Source of the DNA: Ganoderma boninense | Taxonomy: Eukaryota; Basidiomycota; Agaricomycetes; Polyporales; Polyporaceae | Length of the DNA stretch: 64,000 nt | Direction of reading: 5' to 3' | Assembly (NCBI GenBank): GCA_002900995.3 | Contig: CM035306.1 | Span: forward strand, 3,382,100-3,446,099 | Shown here: in pieces, positions 11,369 through 23,276 of the stretch | How the letters are laid out: the number at the start of each line of letters is the position of its first letter | How positions within the stretch are numbered: position 1 is the first letter of the stretch | Notes under the pieces: generated by a model | The model's input: only the letters and a program-made list of their open reading frames with translations | The model's database searches: none | What the model was told of the DNA's origin: nothing | Made by a program: the position numbers and the translations under genes

Positions 11369-12157
11369 GAACAGCTGGCGAGCCCTGCGACAGCGACGGA
11401 ATAAGATATGTGAGACTCTAGAAAACGAGCGGCGGGGAGAAGATGACGGTAAGGAACAGAGGTGTGTGATACGCACGCAGTGAATGGGAGGCCCAGGGCA
11501 TGCCTGGGATATTGGGCTGTATCGAGAACAATGCCGAGCGATTGCAGCGTCGGTGCGAGATCCAAGGCGGCCACTCGCGCTTCCACGTGGGACATCATCT
11601 TGCTCGCTTGCCTCATCCGGCACATCCCTTGTCCTCCCTTGGGGACCCACGCAGCCCCCTCCGCCTCCTCTGTCCCTGCTTCCTGTTCGTGCCTGCTCGG
11701 CGATAAAACACATCGCGCACCGGCACCCACTCGCAGCCAGGAACTCTCGCGATGACCGTCTCCTCGGAGCCTTGCTGCACCTTGGGGCACAGTCAACACC
11801 CTCGCCGGCGCCTATCCGGCATCGTAACACATCCAAATACGGCGAACAAACAAGGACGGCTCGACTCGTGTTGTGCTCTCTCAACGCCTGGACCTCGGGG
11901 GCGCGTGCGAGGAGGACAGGTGTGACATTCAAGAATTCACCTTTGACGTGGCATGTTCCGCGAGGCATCATCAGCGATCTGGGGCCATATGGTTTAGAAT
12001 TGAGTAATCGGAGGGTCTCCGAGGGTGGGAGCCCGGAGCCCCCACTGCACTCAAAATGTTGTCATTGAACCGGCGGCATTTGGACGCATGCAACCATCGT
12101 GCGAAACGAAGTTCACCAATCGAGACCCTGGGCCAGAAGCCATGCCATTCATTTCCC

Positions 12158-12600
12158 ACGACAGGCATCCAGGAATTTGGCACCCTGCAAAAGGCGAGAC
12201 AAAGTCGGGGGACACACTCACCTTTGGAACGAATTTTCCCAAGCGCCTCATGTTACCTTTTGTTCAGTTTTGCTGCCCATTTTGCACGACGACAAATGAG
12301 ACCCAGGCCGCGTCCACTTTGCCGCGTGGAAAAACCTCGGTAAAAGTATACCTTCGTCCCTGATCTCAGCAGGAAGTATGACTTTCGACAGACTTTTCCC
12401 CAGTTTTGTCAATATTTGAGCGACATGCAAAAGGTCTCATTTTCCGTACAGCCAAAGAGCCGACAAAACTTGAACAAAGGCTGGACAAAGGTGTCATTAG
12501 ACGTCTACCTACAACCGCGACAAATCCCGTCCAAAGGTGAGTGTGTCTCCCCACTTTGTCTCGCCTTTTGCAGGGTACCAAATTCCCCGATGCCTGTCGT
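12158..12600. repeat. Foldback / MITE-like inverted-repeat element
   Basis: The outer arms 12158-12227 and 12531-12600 are reverse complements at 65 of 70 aligned positions, sharing for example CAAAAGGCGAGACAAAGT and GACACACTCACCTTTGG. A weaker second block pairs about 12250-12303 with about 12433-12480. The central loop of about 130 bp is unique. GACAAA/TTTGTC motifs recur throughout, suggesting internal sub-repeats. No open reading frame encodes a transposase. The structure fits a non-autonomous DNA transposon or foldback element. I could not identify a convincing target-site duplication. Confidence 0.8.
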
Positions 12601-13830
12601 GTCCGGCAAGTTTGCCACTGTGGCCAAATGCGGAGGCGTGGAGAACAAGGCGTTAATGCGGTACTGCTATTCAATCCCCTGCGTCAGAAATGTTTCTCCG
12701 GGCCACGGGAGCGAGCTTTGATACTCACAAATCATTCAGGGCCGGACGAGAATCGATCACTATGAGCGAATCGATAGCGTGCCTGGGCCAGAAGGGTGCT
12801 CGTGAGTGTCGGAACAACGTCATGGAAAGACAAACAGAACACGCAGGATTCCAGAGTATACCGCATCTCCGGACGTAAAATGAGGGTTCACGTACTGTTG
12901 ATGACAGTCATGCCGCTCTGGGACGGTCAGAAGATAGAATATGTTACTCTGCGAGATGCCTTATGGTTGTTCGACCACACTAAAATAGCAGAGGCCATGA
13001 ATGTCCTGTCGTGCCGCAGCCAGGCAAGAAGGTACGAACCTGGACGCTTCCGCCACTCCTGGCATCATGTCCTGAGGACAAGGGAAGGTGCGCGATAAGG
13101 CGCAGGGTTGTGTATGAATGACCTCTTCCTGACGACAGATGGTTCGCGCCTTCCAAATAACGGCGTAGGTAGAACCGTACGTCTGATTGTTGTGCAGAGA
13201 ACATACAGGCCGAGGGATTATGCGGGCGGCCGCCGGGCATGAACTTCCAAGGCACCCGTCATGGGCTAGGTGCCTTCAAACGGTCAGTCGTGCCTAACGC
13301 ATAACAACAGAGTCCTCATACAGTCAAGCTGTCATGCAGGTGTGCAACAGCCTGCAGGTACATACCTCTTGCTGGCATGAGCTTTGAAACGTGGGGCTAC
13401 GTATACGTTGTTACGCGGTGCTGAAGAGGTTCGCATCCCATTAGTTGCATCCAAGCTCGAGCCGTCCATTTACCGTTCAACAAGGCCCTGAGAACAAGGA
13501 TTCGAGAGAGAGAACGAGCGCAAAGATCATATCCATAACAGACAGGGTTGAACAAGTCAAGCAAGGCTGCTTGAACCTACGAATAAAGCCGCTGAGCGCC
13601 CTCTTGCGTCATGCCACCCGACAGGCGCCCAAGCGTGTCCTCGCACTCGCCGCCACCCAGCGACCAAGTGTCCCTCCTCCGCTCCCTGGTTGCATCCCTG
13701 GCCTCACACGTTGTCCTGAATCCACATATACGCATCTATTTATCCCCATAGTGTTGGGATATCTCTTCAACAGCGCGTTGGATAGTCTGGAACGATTCAA
13801 ACATCCCTACGTCCCACCCATCCATTCGTC

Positions 13831-16595
13831 ATGTCTACGGCCAAAGTGTGAGGCACTCTGTCTTCTCTCCACGCACCTATGTGACGCTGATTATATTTTA
13901 GACTTACTGTGGGATCCGCCGTCGGTTCAATAAAGGATCTTTTCGCGAAAATTAAGTCTATTGACGAGAAGCACGGCAAGTTCGACTTCGTACTGTGTCT
14001 AGGGGATTTCTTTGGCTCCCCGAAAGCTGCGGAGGAAGCGTATGACGAGGACCACGAAATTATGCAGCTGCTGGATGGGCGGTTAGAAGGTCGCGTCGAA
14101 ATGAGTCTTCCATGTACGTGTGTCACGCTCAATACATTGCATTATAGCTCCCATCGAATGCTACATCATGCAAGGAGCGTACCCGCTACCTGCTCCGGTG
14201 ATTGAGAAATTTGCCAAGACCGGAGGCGCTTTGAGCAAGAATGTGTTCCTTTTGCGTGAGTAGCATGCATAACCATGGGCATAGAAAGCTAAGCGGAGTA
14301 TCCAGACAAATCCGGGGTGCTCACTACCGCGCACGGCATTCGAATCGCCTGTTTGGCGGGCATCTATGATTCGAGCGTATACAACGCAGATGCGGCACAT
14401 GTACGTCTACGTTCGTTTCCTCCTTCATTAACCGCTCCTCTGATGCCCCGAGAAGGGATTTACGTCCCCCTACTTCACTGCACACACGGTCGAGAAACTC
14501 CTCGCGAATACGATGACGAGCTCCCAGCCAACCAAACAGAACTACACGTCCCTCGCGTCCATCAAGTCCTCTTCAACGTCCTCCCAGCTCATCGACATCT
14601 TCATCTCCAACTCCTGGCCAGAAGGCATCGCGGGATTCTCCTCCGCACCCTTCCCTGCTCCAGAGCTCTCCTCCATTGGTGTAGAACCCGTCGCGGAAGT
14701 AGTCCGGCGCACGAAGCCTCGTTACCACTTTGCCGCCGGGGGCGGCCACCCCCCGCGTTTCTGGGAGCGCGAGCCGTACACTTGGGACAACGCCGAAGAC
14801 AAGGGCCGCATCGGGAGATTCGTCAGCCTCGGCGCGTTCGGAGGCGAGCAGCCCCCCGGGAAGAAGCCTCGGGTGCGTCTCCCCCGCCCAGACCCCCTCA
14901 TTTAGCCTTAGGCGCAGATTGCGTTAGAGATGCCTATCGGACGGGGGTTCGGGCGGCACGCTGATGGATGGCGGGGTGACAATTGACTTTGCCCCGGGTT
15001 CGGGTTTTGCATTTTACAGTGGTTCTACGCGTTCTCGATCGCGGCACTATCGGCGACCAGCGAGCCCCCACCTAAGCCCGCCAACGCGACGCAGAACCCG
15101 TTCTTGCACCGCGCGCCGAAGCGGCGGCTCGAGTCCGAGATGCAGCAACCTGGGAAGCGCAGCAGGACAGGTGGGTATATGCGGTGTATAGTTAGATGCG
15201 GCGGGGGCTGACGCATCACAGACGGCCCGCAAGGGAAGCCGCCTGCTGGGTACAAGTGCAAGGTTTGCGAGTCGGAGGAGGTAAGACGGGACGTTTGGAC
15301 CTGCCGCGTAAGGATGTGTCTGACGGCCTCCCACGTCCTCAGCACTTCATTACGGACTGCCCGGAGCGGGAGAAGCCGAAGGAAGGATATGTGTGCAGGA
15401 TATGTAATGAAGTGAGCTTTTTGTGATGTACCGCGAATTGGCATTTGTCCTGACAACCACTCGTCCTTTCTTCCTAGCCTGGCCACTTCATTCGAGACTG
15501 TCCCGTCAAAAATGCCGTCGGCGACACCGGCGGGCGTAAACCTAAGGAAGGCTATGTGTGCAGAGCATGCGGAAGCGAGCAGCATTATATCCAAGATTGT
15601 CCAGTCGCCAACCAAACCGGCAAGGGCCAGGGAAGGCGTGGCCCACCAAAAGAGATCGCACGTAAGATTGTCTCCTCTTGAGGGCGGATATAGACAACTC
15701 ACATGATAATTAGCGGGCGAGTGCTGGTTCTGCTTGTCGAACCCAAACTTGGCGTGCGTCTTTGTCTTCTATTATAGCGGCAACGCCGTCGCTAACGAAC
15801 ACCATGCCACCAGGAAACATCTCATCGTATCCATCGGTTCCGAGTGCTATGTGACGTTGCCTAAAGGGCAACTCATCCCCACCCACCAGGGTGCGAACCA
15901 CCCAAATGCTCCTCGAGTACCAGGCGGCGGCCACGTCCTCATCGTCCCTATCACCCACTATCCGACGTATCTCTCAATACCCACTGACCTCGCAGAACCT
16001 ATTGTCAACGAGACAGAGAAGTAAGTCCTGACCGCTTCCCCGCCGCGTCCGAACAAAGTTACAATTCACTTGGACAGGTATAAGGCCGCACTGCGCGCGA
16101 TGTACGCGAAGCACGGAGCGGCCACAGTTTGCTTCGAGGTCGGGCGAATGAGCGCCAAGGGTGGGCACGCACACGTCCAGGTGGTTCCCGTTCCCAACAA
16201 GCTCAAGAACGCCGTCGAGGACATGTTCAGAGAAGAGGGCCGCGCGGGCAATATCGCGTTCGAGGAGGACCCGGACGAAGCGCTGCGCGCGGCTGCGGGT
16301 GGCCGTGGGGGCTACTTCCGTGTCGACTTGCCTGACGGGCGGAAGCTTGTGCACCTCATGCGCGAGCATGGACCCTTCAGCATCCAGTTCGGAAGGTGTG
16401 TACCGCATTGAATGTGGGTTGGGGAGCTTGTGGTACAGAAACTGAATGGGCATTCATAGACAGGTGATGGCCTCCGTTCTTGGGATGGGAGATCGGTTTG
16501 ATTGGAAGGCATGCACGCAGTCGGAGCAGGAGGACAGAGAGGACGTGCAAGCGTTCAAGGAGGCCTTCGCACCATTCGACCCATCTTTGGAGTGA
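13831..16595 (+). CDS. CWF19L1/Drn1-like protein with CCHC zinc knuckles
   Basis: Homologue of the CwfJ/Drn1 family, which associates with the lariat-debranching enzyme and spliceosomal lariat turnover. The first coding exon is only 17 nt (13831-13847). The N-terminal part resembles the metallophosphatase-like domain of CWF19L1 (VLTVGSAVGSIKDLF, FDFVLCLGDFFGS, CYIMQGAYPLP, IRIACLAGIYD). Then come WFYAFSI and three CCHC zinc knuckles, CKVCESEEHFITDC, CRICNEPGHFIRDC and CRACGSEQHYIQDC. The CwfJ C-terminal domains 1 and 2 follow: ECWFCLSNPNLAKHLIVSIG, the HIT-like GGGHVLIVPITHYPT, KGGHAHVQVVPVP, and the final FSIQFGR/QVMASVLGMGDRFDWK block. All expected parts are present. There are many short introns. 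Confidence 0.93.
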
Positions 16596-16763
16596 TCATG
16601 AACATGTGCACTATTTTCGTGTAATCTTCACTACATTCTATTGCTCTACGACTGCAGGACACCGAGCGGTCTGATGTTTGGGAAACATTATGGATACATG
16701 ATAAGAGGAAGTGTACAAACTCTTGTGGTACAATGGGTATCTCAATCACCCTGGTGCTGCGAT

Positions 16764-17404
16764 TCAGCTCTCCTCCGAATCTTCCGCTTCTGAGCTCTGT
16801 TCTGAGCTCGCCATCTCGTCGAGGTCAGCGGTTGTATCAGCAGTACGGTCCATGTCTTCCATGTCCGCGTCAAGGTCTTCCTCCTCCTCTTCCGAAGACT
16901 CGTTCTCGTCTTCATCCATCATGGAGTTGGCTTCGCCAGTCCTGTCAGACCCGTCGGTCCCTTCTGACGGGTCGTCGGCCTGGGGGAATAGTGTGTCAAT
17001 ATTGATGATGGGGGGAATACAACACCAAGGCCGTGCTACTCACATCGTTCTTTTCTTCGTGCTGGGTCCATGTTCGACCGATGGGGATGAGGAAGTTGTA
17101 TCCTCTAGTCTTGATTTCCATGTTCTGCATGTCCGTCACAGAGAAGAGACGAGGAATGCCGTCAGTGAGGACGCCTGAATGCGCTAGGACGCGTCGAAAC
17201 GATGTGCACCTGGTACTCGACTGCATCCTCCTCCTCACTCAGCTCCTCCATCTCGCGCCATATGTCGCGGTAGTTGATGAAGCGTTCTCGTCGTTGAAAC
17301 GATGGCGCCGGTGGTATTGGGTGTGGATGTGGCGGTAGAGGCAGCAGTCGTGGAAAGACAGGACTTCGGGGAACGACGGTGGGCGAGGCCACCGGAGCCA
17401 CCAT
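16764..17404 (-). CDS. APC15/Mnd2-like anaphase-promoting complex subunit
   Basis: Probable small subunit of the anaphase-promoting complex (APC/C), which in other eukaryotes promotes mitotic checkpoint complex turnover. The key signature is YNFLIPIGRTWTQHEEKND, matching the LVPIG motif of APC15. It is preceded by a proline-rich stretch with FPRLLPLPPHP and by YRDIWREMEELSEEEDAVEYQ. The C-terminal third is very acidic (Asp/Glu/Ser runs), as in APC15. There are three exons. The start at 17404 is uncertain: an in-frame ATG at 17614 would add about 70 residues that look non-conserved. The 308 bp to the divergent isovaleryl-CoA dehydrogenase ATG probably serves both genes. Confidence 0.65.
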
Positions 17405-17712
17405 CGTGGTCTCAAAGAAACGCGTCCTTGGGGCTCGCGAACTGAAGCGCCGACGGGGTGGCAGAGACGGTCCGGGCGGGAGCGCTGCGCCGGTGCCCGA
17501 CGCGGACTTCCTGTCGCGTCCGTCAGCCGGATGAGATCCGACGCGCCTGAACGCGTCCGCCCATGGGGCCCCGCACTTGAACACCTCCCCGTTCACCTCC
17601 CCCAGTCCCCGCATCCTTTGCTGTGTCGCAAAGAAGATCTTCACTAGCTTTTCGTCGTTGCAACCAGGCTCTACTTCTACCACCTACCGTCAACTCTAAC
17701 GTCTTCCCAACG

Positions 17713-19551
17713 ATGCTCCGGTCGTTCTCGCGTCTCCCGGCGTCCGCATCATTCAGGATACGCCACGCCACCACTGTTCGCACCGCCGTTGGCGCAGCCC
17801 AGCGTAGGCAAGCTTCTTACTACAATGCCGATGTCGCCGGCCTCACGGAAGAACAGGCTGAGGTATGTCGATGATTCTTGTGCGCGTGGGCGCCGTTACT
17901 GACTACATTCTATTCCTCCGTCTCGGATCACCCTCACAGTTCAGAAATGCCGTGCACGAATTCGCGGAGAAGGAGATCGCACCACGCGCTTCAGAGATCG
18001 ACAGAACGAATACATTTCCCATGGTACGTCTCTCTCTGGAGTCTGCAGCCTCATCCCACTCGTTCTCGCCGCGTATCCCCTCCTTCCCTTCAATTAACTG
18101 TCTCTGCCTGGAATCCTAAGCCTTCAATTTGCATTCATTAGACTCTTGCTCTTGAATCACATGGACTGTGCTGAACCTCATGTCAACAGGACCTCTGGGA
18201 GAAGTTCGGCGACATGGGCCTCCTCGGCATCACCGTCAAGCCGGAGTACGGCGGGCTCGAGCTCGGCTACTTCAACCACACGCTCGCCATGGAGGAGCTC
18301 TCGCGCGCATCCGGCTCCGTTGCGCTCTCATACGGCGCGCACTCGAACCTCTGCGTGAACCAGATCCACCGCTGGGGCACCGACGCGCAGAAGGCCAAGT
18401 ACCTCCCCGACCTCGTCGCCGGCCGCAAGGTCGGCAGCCTCGCGATGAGCGAGCCGGGCAGCGGCAGCGACGTCGTCAGCATGACGCTCCGCGCGAACAG
18501 GGTCGACGGCGGGTACCGGCTCACGGGGAACAAGTTCTGGATCACGAACGGGCCCGTCGCGTCGACGCTCGTGGTCTATGCAAAGACGGAGCCGGCGAAA
18601 GGGTCCAAGGGCATCACGGCGTTCATTATCGAGAAGGGCTGGGAGGGGTTCTCGACGCATCAGAAGCTGGACAAGATGGGCATGCGCGGGAGCGATACGT
18701 GCGAGCTGGTGTTCGAGGACTGCTTCGTTCCAGAAGGTGCGCACCGCTACCGATGTCGTTGTTGTGGCATGTGTTTGAGCGGAGTCCGTAGAGAACGTCT
18801 TGGGGCCGCTGAACGGCGGTGCCAAGGTGCTCATGTCAGGTCTGGACCTGGAGAGGCTCGTATTGAGCGGCGGTCCTCTGGGGTATGCGCATGGTCATTC
18901 AGTGTGTTTGACGCCGAAATTGAATGCGATCCATTGCAGGTTGATGCAGGCCGCGTTTGATTATGCCGTGGAGTACGTTCACGATCGGAAACAGTTCGGC
19001 CAGCCGATTGGAGAGTTCCAACTTATGCAAGGTGCGCTTAGCTCGGGTTTCTGCTAAGCTGCTGGTGTTGATTGTTAATATCCAATAACGCCTGAAGGGA
19101 AGATCGCGGACATGTACACGAAGCTCAACGCGTCCCGCTCATATGTCTACGCCGTCGCGAAGGCATGCGACCAGGGCAAGGTTAGCCGCAGGGTATGTCT
19201 TCTCGGTTGCTGTTTCTCGTGCTGTTTCCATTGTAACTGTAACACTTTCTCCAGGACTGTGCAGGAGCAATACTTTACTCGTCCGATAGGGCTGTCGAGG
19301 TCACGATGGAAGCACAGCAATGTCTCGGTGGGAATGGTTACATCAACGGTACGTTTGCCACAGCGCCCTCCACGACCGAGCAGCCTTCACCTTGTGTTTG
19401 ATGACGGATGGTCCTGGTCCTGTCTGCCACAGAATACCCTACAGGACGTTTCCTGCGGGACGCACGTCTGTACACCGTTGGCGCGGGCACGCAGGAGATT
19501 CGACGGATGCTGATTGGACGCGAGTTTAACCAAGACTTCAAGCGTTCGTGA
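17713..19551 (+). CDS. Isovaleryl-CoA dehydrogenase, mitochondrial
   Basis: FAD enzyme of leucine breakdown that oxidises isovaleryl-CoA to 3-methylcrotonyl-CoA in the mitochondrial matrix. The N-terminus [21 protein letters not shown] is an Arg/Ser-rich presequence. Acyl-CoA dehydrogenase motifs are complete: [62 protein letters not shown] and [18 protein letters not shown]. The specific mark of isovaleryl-CoA dehydrogenase is the catalytic glutamate in [16 protein letters not shown], rather than near the C-terminus as in other acyl-CoA dehydrogenases. Eight or so exons. The TGA at 19549-19551 ends the protein at FNQDFKRS. Confidence 0.95.
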
Positions 19552-20567
19552 TGAGCGGCGGATCTGTCTGTCGCACCTGTCCGTTGCTTCTGGACTCGGG
19601 CCTGTTGCGGCCCATCTAGAGGACATGTCTAGCTGCCATGAAACATGGCCACGGCACATGGAGTCTATGTGCACTGGATTCTGAACTTTCGACCAAGCCA
19701 TGCCAGGGGCCGGGGAATGGAGGTACCGTCCGGACCATTGTATACCTACCATTGCTAGATTGCAACGTGACTGTATTCATCTTTTCATAGCCATGCGACG
19801 GTCGGACGGGATGCCAATTGACTGGGTGTTTGGAACACTTATTGGATGCGACTGGAAGCCATCGCGTAACTGTTCCCGCCACCGTCAATTGAGAGGCTTG
19901 CAGACATGGTGTATTCGAAATCCATGAATAGTCCATGTCTTCCAGATAAAGGTTCGAGCATCGTTCATGTGTCTCTGCGACAATCGGTGTTCTCGTAACT
20001 TGTGCCTCGCCATCTTTGTCCTGTCGGGGGGCCGCCCGAAAGCCGGCCCGGAAGTAGCCGACCCCGCAGCGCCAAGCCTGACCCCGAACCGAACGGCTGC
20101 GTTTCAATCATCCTGTGCAAAACTTCCGTTCATGAGTCCAGCAGCCGGACAGGCCATAGTCGACCTAGCTCTCATCTCTACCTACAGGAACCCCTCGCCA
20201 CCGCTACTCGTGTTTTCAACGTGCAAAATATTCACCGTAATCACCTTCAAGCGCGGTGATTCATGTCATCCTCCGACACATTGGAATTTGGTGGACTCAT
20301 CCACCATACCCGCGTTAAGCGACGAATAGGCCAGCTGACACCCCACGGTGCGCCCATGGCCAAAGAAGAAAAATGTTAGGTTTCATCGCGCTTCATAAAT
20401 GATCCCCATCCCATCTGCGATCGGTCACCCTCCCGAGCTGCCGGCATCCCCACTTCCAAGCGCGGGTTTAAGGCGAAGAAGAGCCACTGGCGTGCGCGTC
20501 CCCTTCTCTCTCGGAGCACCCTTGAGGCTTGACGACCCTTCGGAAGCCCCGGGCAGACGCGAACGCC
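19552..20567. other. Intergenic region upstream of the MFS transporter
   Basis: About 1 kb between two genes on the same strand. No coding frame with domain support, repeat or RNA gene was recognised. Confidence 0.5.
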
Positions 20568-22694
20568 ATGGCTAACGGTGAGTCCTCGTGATTGCGGCGT
20601 ACCCGAAGCTGGTTTCAATGTCAGCTGACCTTGGGCTCAAACGCACGCAGTAAAGAACAATGCGACGACGGACTCCTGGCAGGAGGATCGTTCCTCGCCC
20701 ATGGACGTCGAGAAGCCGTACGACCTTACGCCGTATGACCAGACGGAGGGAGGGGACTACCGGCTACGCTTCCCGAACGTCGACGAGCGGAAGGTCATGC
20801 GCAAGATTGACATCCGCGTCGTGCCCGTCCTTTGCGTTTTGTATCTGCTGGCATTCCTCGACCGGTGAGTCACCATTGCGCGCCTATTCCCAGGAACTGT
20901 GTCTAACCGGTCGCTTTCTGGGTGCTCTCAGAGTGAATATCTCCAACGCGGCGATATTCGGGTTGAAAACAGACTTGCACTTGGGCGGAACGGAGTTCAA
21001 CCAGGCATTGGTGGTATTGTGAGTAACTTCTGAATACCTCCAATCCCCCACCCGATCTGAGTGCAACACAGCTTCGTGCCATACGTATTATTCGAGATTC
21101 CCTCCAACGCTCTCCTCAAGCACTTCAAACCTCATGTCTGGCGTACGCAACCTTCGTCTACACTGCGTAGAATGTGCCTTCTGATGCGCCCCCAGTGTCC
21201 TTCTGCATGTTCATGTTCGGACTCATCACCATGCTGCAAGGCTTCACCCAAAACTTGAGCGGCCTGATCGCAGCGCGTTTCTTCCTCGGGATGGTGGAGA
21301 CCGGTGTCTTCCCCGCGTGCTTCTACCTCATCGCCATGTGGTACAAACGCGAGGAGGCACAGAAGCGATACTCGTTCTTCTTCTCCTCGACCACTCTCGC
21401 TGGTGGGTTCGGCGGTCTCCTTGCCAGTGCAATTGGCAAGATGGACGGCCTACACGGGTATCGCGGCTGGCGCTGGATTTTCATTCTGGGTAAGCTTCGT
21501 GCCTTCTCGCGTTGGACGCGTCCATGACTGACCTACCTGTCTATGCCGATAGAGGGTGCTGCGACCGTGTTAATCTCGTTCATTCTGTACTTCACCATCT
21601 CGGACTTCCCCGAGGAGGCCAAGTGGCTAAGTAAAGAAGAGAAGGAGTTCGTCAAGGCGCGTCTGTATGAGGACGTCGGCGCATCTAGACGTGATGAACC
21701 TCTCACCGTCAAGAGTGTTCTCGCCGTTTTCAAGGACTGTAGGTATCTTTCGATGGTTGTGACTGAGATCAGTTCTGACAGAGTGCTGCAGGGAAGATTA
21801 TTGTCGGAGGCTTCATGTACTTCGGCCTCATTGTTCCCGCATACAGCTATGGTCAGTGACCTCAACATTAATCCCCCGTTGCATTTATTCTCAATCCGCA
21901 CCCTCCTTTAGCATACTTCGCCCCCTCGATCATTCAAGCTCTGGGCTACGGCGCAATCCGCACGCAGCTGTTCTCAGTCCCACCTTGGGCATGTGCATTT
22001 GCGCTCGCGATGCTCACCGCGACTTTCTCGGACTGGCTGCGGATGCGCTTCGTCTTCATCGTCGCGACCATCGCCGTCTCCCTCACGGGCTTCATCATAC
22101 TGCTCGTCGTGCACGACAACAAACACCTGCAGTACGCCGCGCTCTTCCTTTCCGCGATGGGCACGTACTCCGCCATGCCGATCATCGTCTGCTGGTTCAA
22201 CACAAACCGTGCGTGCTTCCTCCCTTGTCACCTGTTCGTGGTTGGGATGTGACGTACTGATTTCGGGCGTACTTGCTTGGCAGTGGGCGGCCACCACAGA
22301 CGCGCAGTCGGCACCGCGTTCCAGATCGGCTTCGGAAACAGTGCGTGTCTGTCCAATGCTGCTTCCCTTCCTCGCGAGGCTAACGCAACTTAATCTCTCC
22401 CCTCCGTCCCCCATTCCTTTCTCGCCTTCTTGTCTTCTCGCCCGGGCAGTCGGCGGCATCATCGCGGTGTTCGCCTTCCTCGCCAAGGACGCGCCCAAGT
22501 ACATCCCGGGCTACAGCATCTGCATCGCGTTCATCGCGCTCTCCCTCCTCGCGTGCACGATCTACTTCGTCGGCGTCTCGTGGGAGAACCGCACGCGCGA
22601 CCGCAACGCGGCCAAGGGCGTGTACGCCGAGCTCACCGAGGACGAGAAGAAGCGCATGGGCGACCTGAACCCCGACTACAGGTACTTCACGTGA
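20568..22694 (+). CDS. MFS transporter, anion:cation symporter (Dal5/Tna1-like)
   Basis: Twelve-helix plasma-membrane permease of the ACS family, which in fungi imports allantoate, nicotinate, pantothenate and similar organic anions with protons. The start MANVKNNATTDSWQEDRSS spans a first exon of only 10 nt. Family marks are RKIDIRVVPVLCVLYLLAFLDRVNISNA at the first helix, FVPYVLFEIPSNALLKHF, LIAARFFLGMVETGVFPACFYLIAMWYKREE, RGWRWIFILEGAATV, and the second-half helices FVFIVATIAVSLTGFIIL and LGGHHRRAVGTAFQIGFGN. About nine short introns lie mostly in loops. The substrate cannot be read from sequence. Neighbouring amino-acid catabolism genes make a nitrogen-source anion plausible, but this is inference. 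Confidence 0.9.
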
Positions 22695-23276
22695 GGGCCC
22701 TTAAAACGCGTTGGATTGGGTTTGGATCTGGATTTGGATATGGATATGGAGGAATGTGCACTTGGCTGTATGCTGCACCTTCTACTATACCGGAGCTGCT
22801 TTGACGGCTGGAGCGGGATGTTGTACGATAGGGCACCGATGCGACCTCTAATAACAGAAAAACACGCGTACATCTCGTCTTCGGCCAGCTTCGAGTGTCT
22901 ACACCTCGGGACATATCTTTGAAGGCTCAAAATCCTGCACCTGGGGGTATGAGACCACTGGCACGCCAAACCGGTGCAGTCTGTAGACATGTATGGATTC
23001 ATGGAAGTATGTCTACAACGCCAGATCGTGACGTCAATCGAGAGCCGAAGGCCAAGCTTATCTTCTCTTTATCCTCGTGCTCCGCTACGCACCCCCTTTA
23101 TCTATGCCAAGACCTATGTACTCTTGTGGGTGTCGTTCAACGCCGTATCGCGTGGTTTCGTGGTTTCGTGGTATATCGGTGTGGTACAAATATCGTAAAG
23201 CGATTTCCATCATATCCGGGACCCAATGCTCGCAGGCGCTCTACATCCTCCGCGCCTCTAGGCCGTACAGTGTCGT
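22695..23276. other. Intergenic region between convergent genes
   Basis: 582 bp between the 3' ends of the MFS and aminotransferase genes. A short imperfect array of TGGAT units lies at about 22710-22752, immediately after the transporter stop. Nothing else is seen. Confidence 0.5.

Larger units (their letters stand above)
11257..13830. other. Gene-free 2.6-kb region with an inverted-repeat element
   Basis: Between the divergent starts of the carboxylesterase and CWF19L1-like genes. The longest open frame (11484-12068, plus) is low in complexity, shows no domain and lies in promoter-like DNA, so I do not call it. The middle is occupied by a foldback element at 12158-12600. The stretch from about 12700 to 13800 shows nothing I can name. 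Confidence 0.55.

Noticed and set aside
11484..12068. 194-residue plus-strand frame upstream of the carboxylesterase
   Set aside because: Pro/Arg/Ser-rich, no domain, no intron logic, and it overlaps other frames of similar length.
22710..22752. TGGAT-type short tandem array after the MFS gene
   Set aside because: Only a few imperfect copies; likely a neutral microsatellite.
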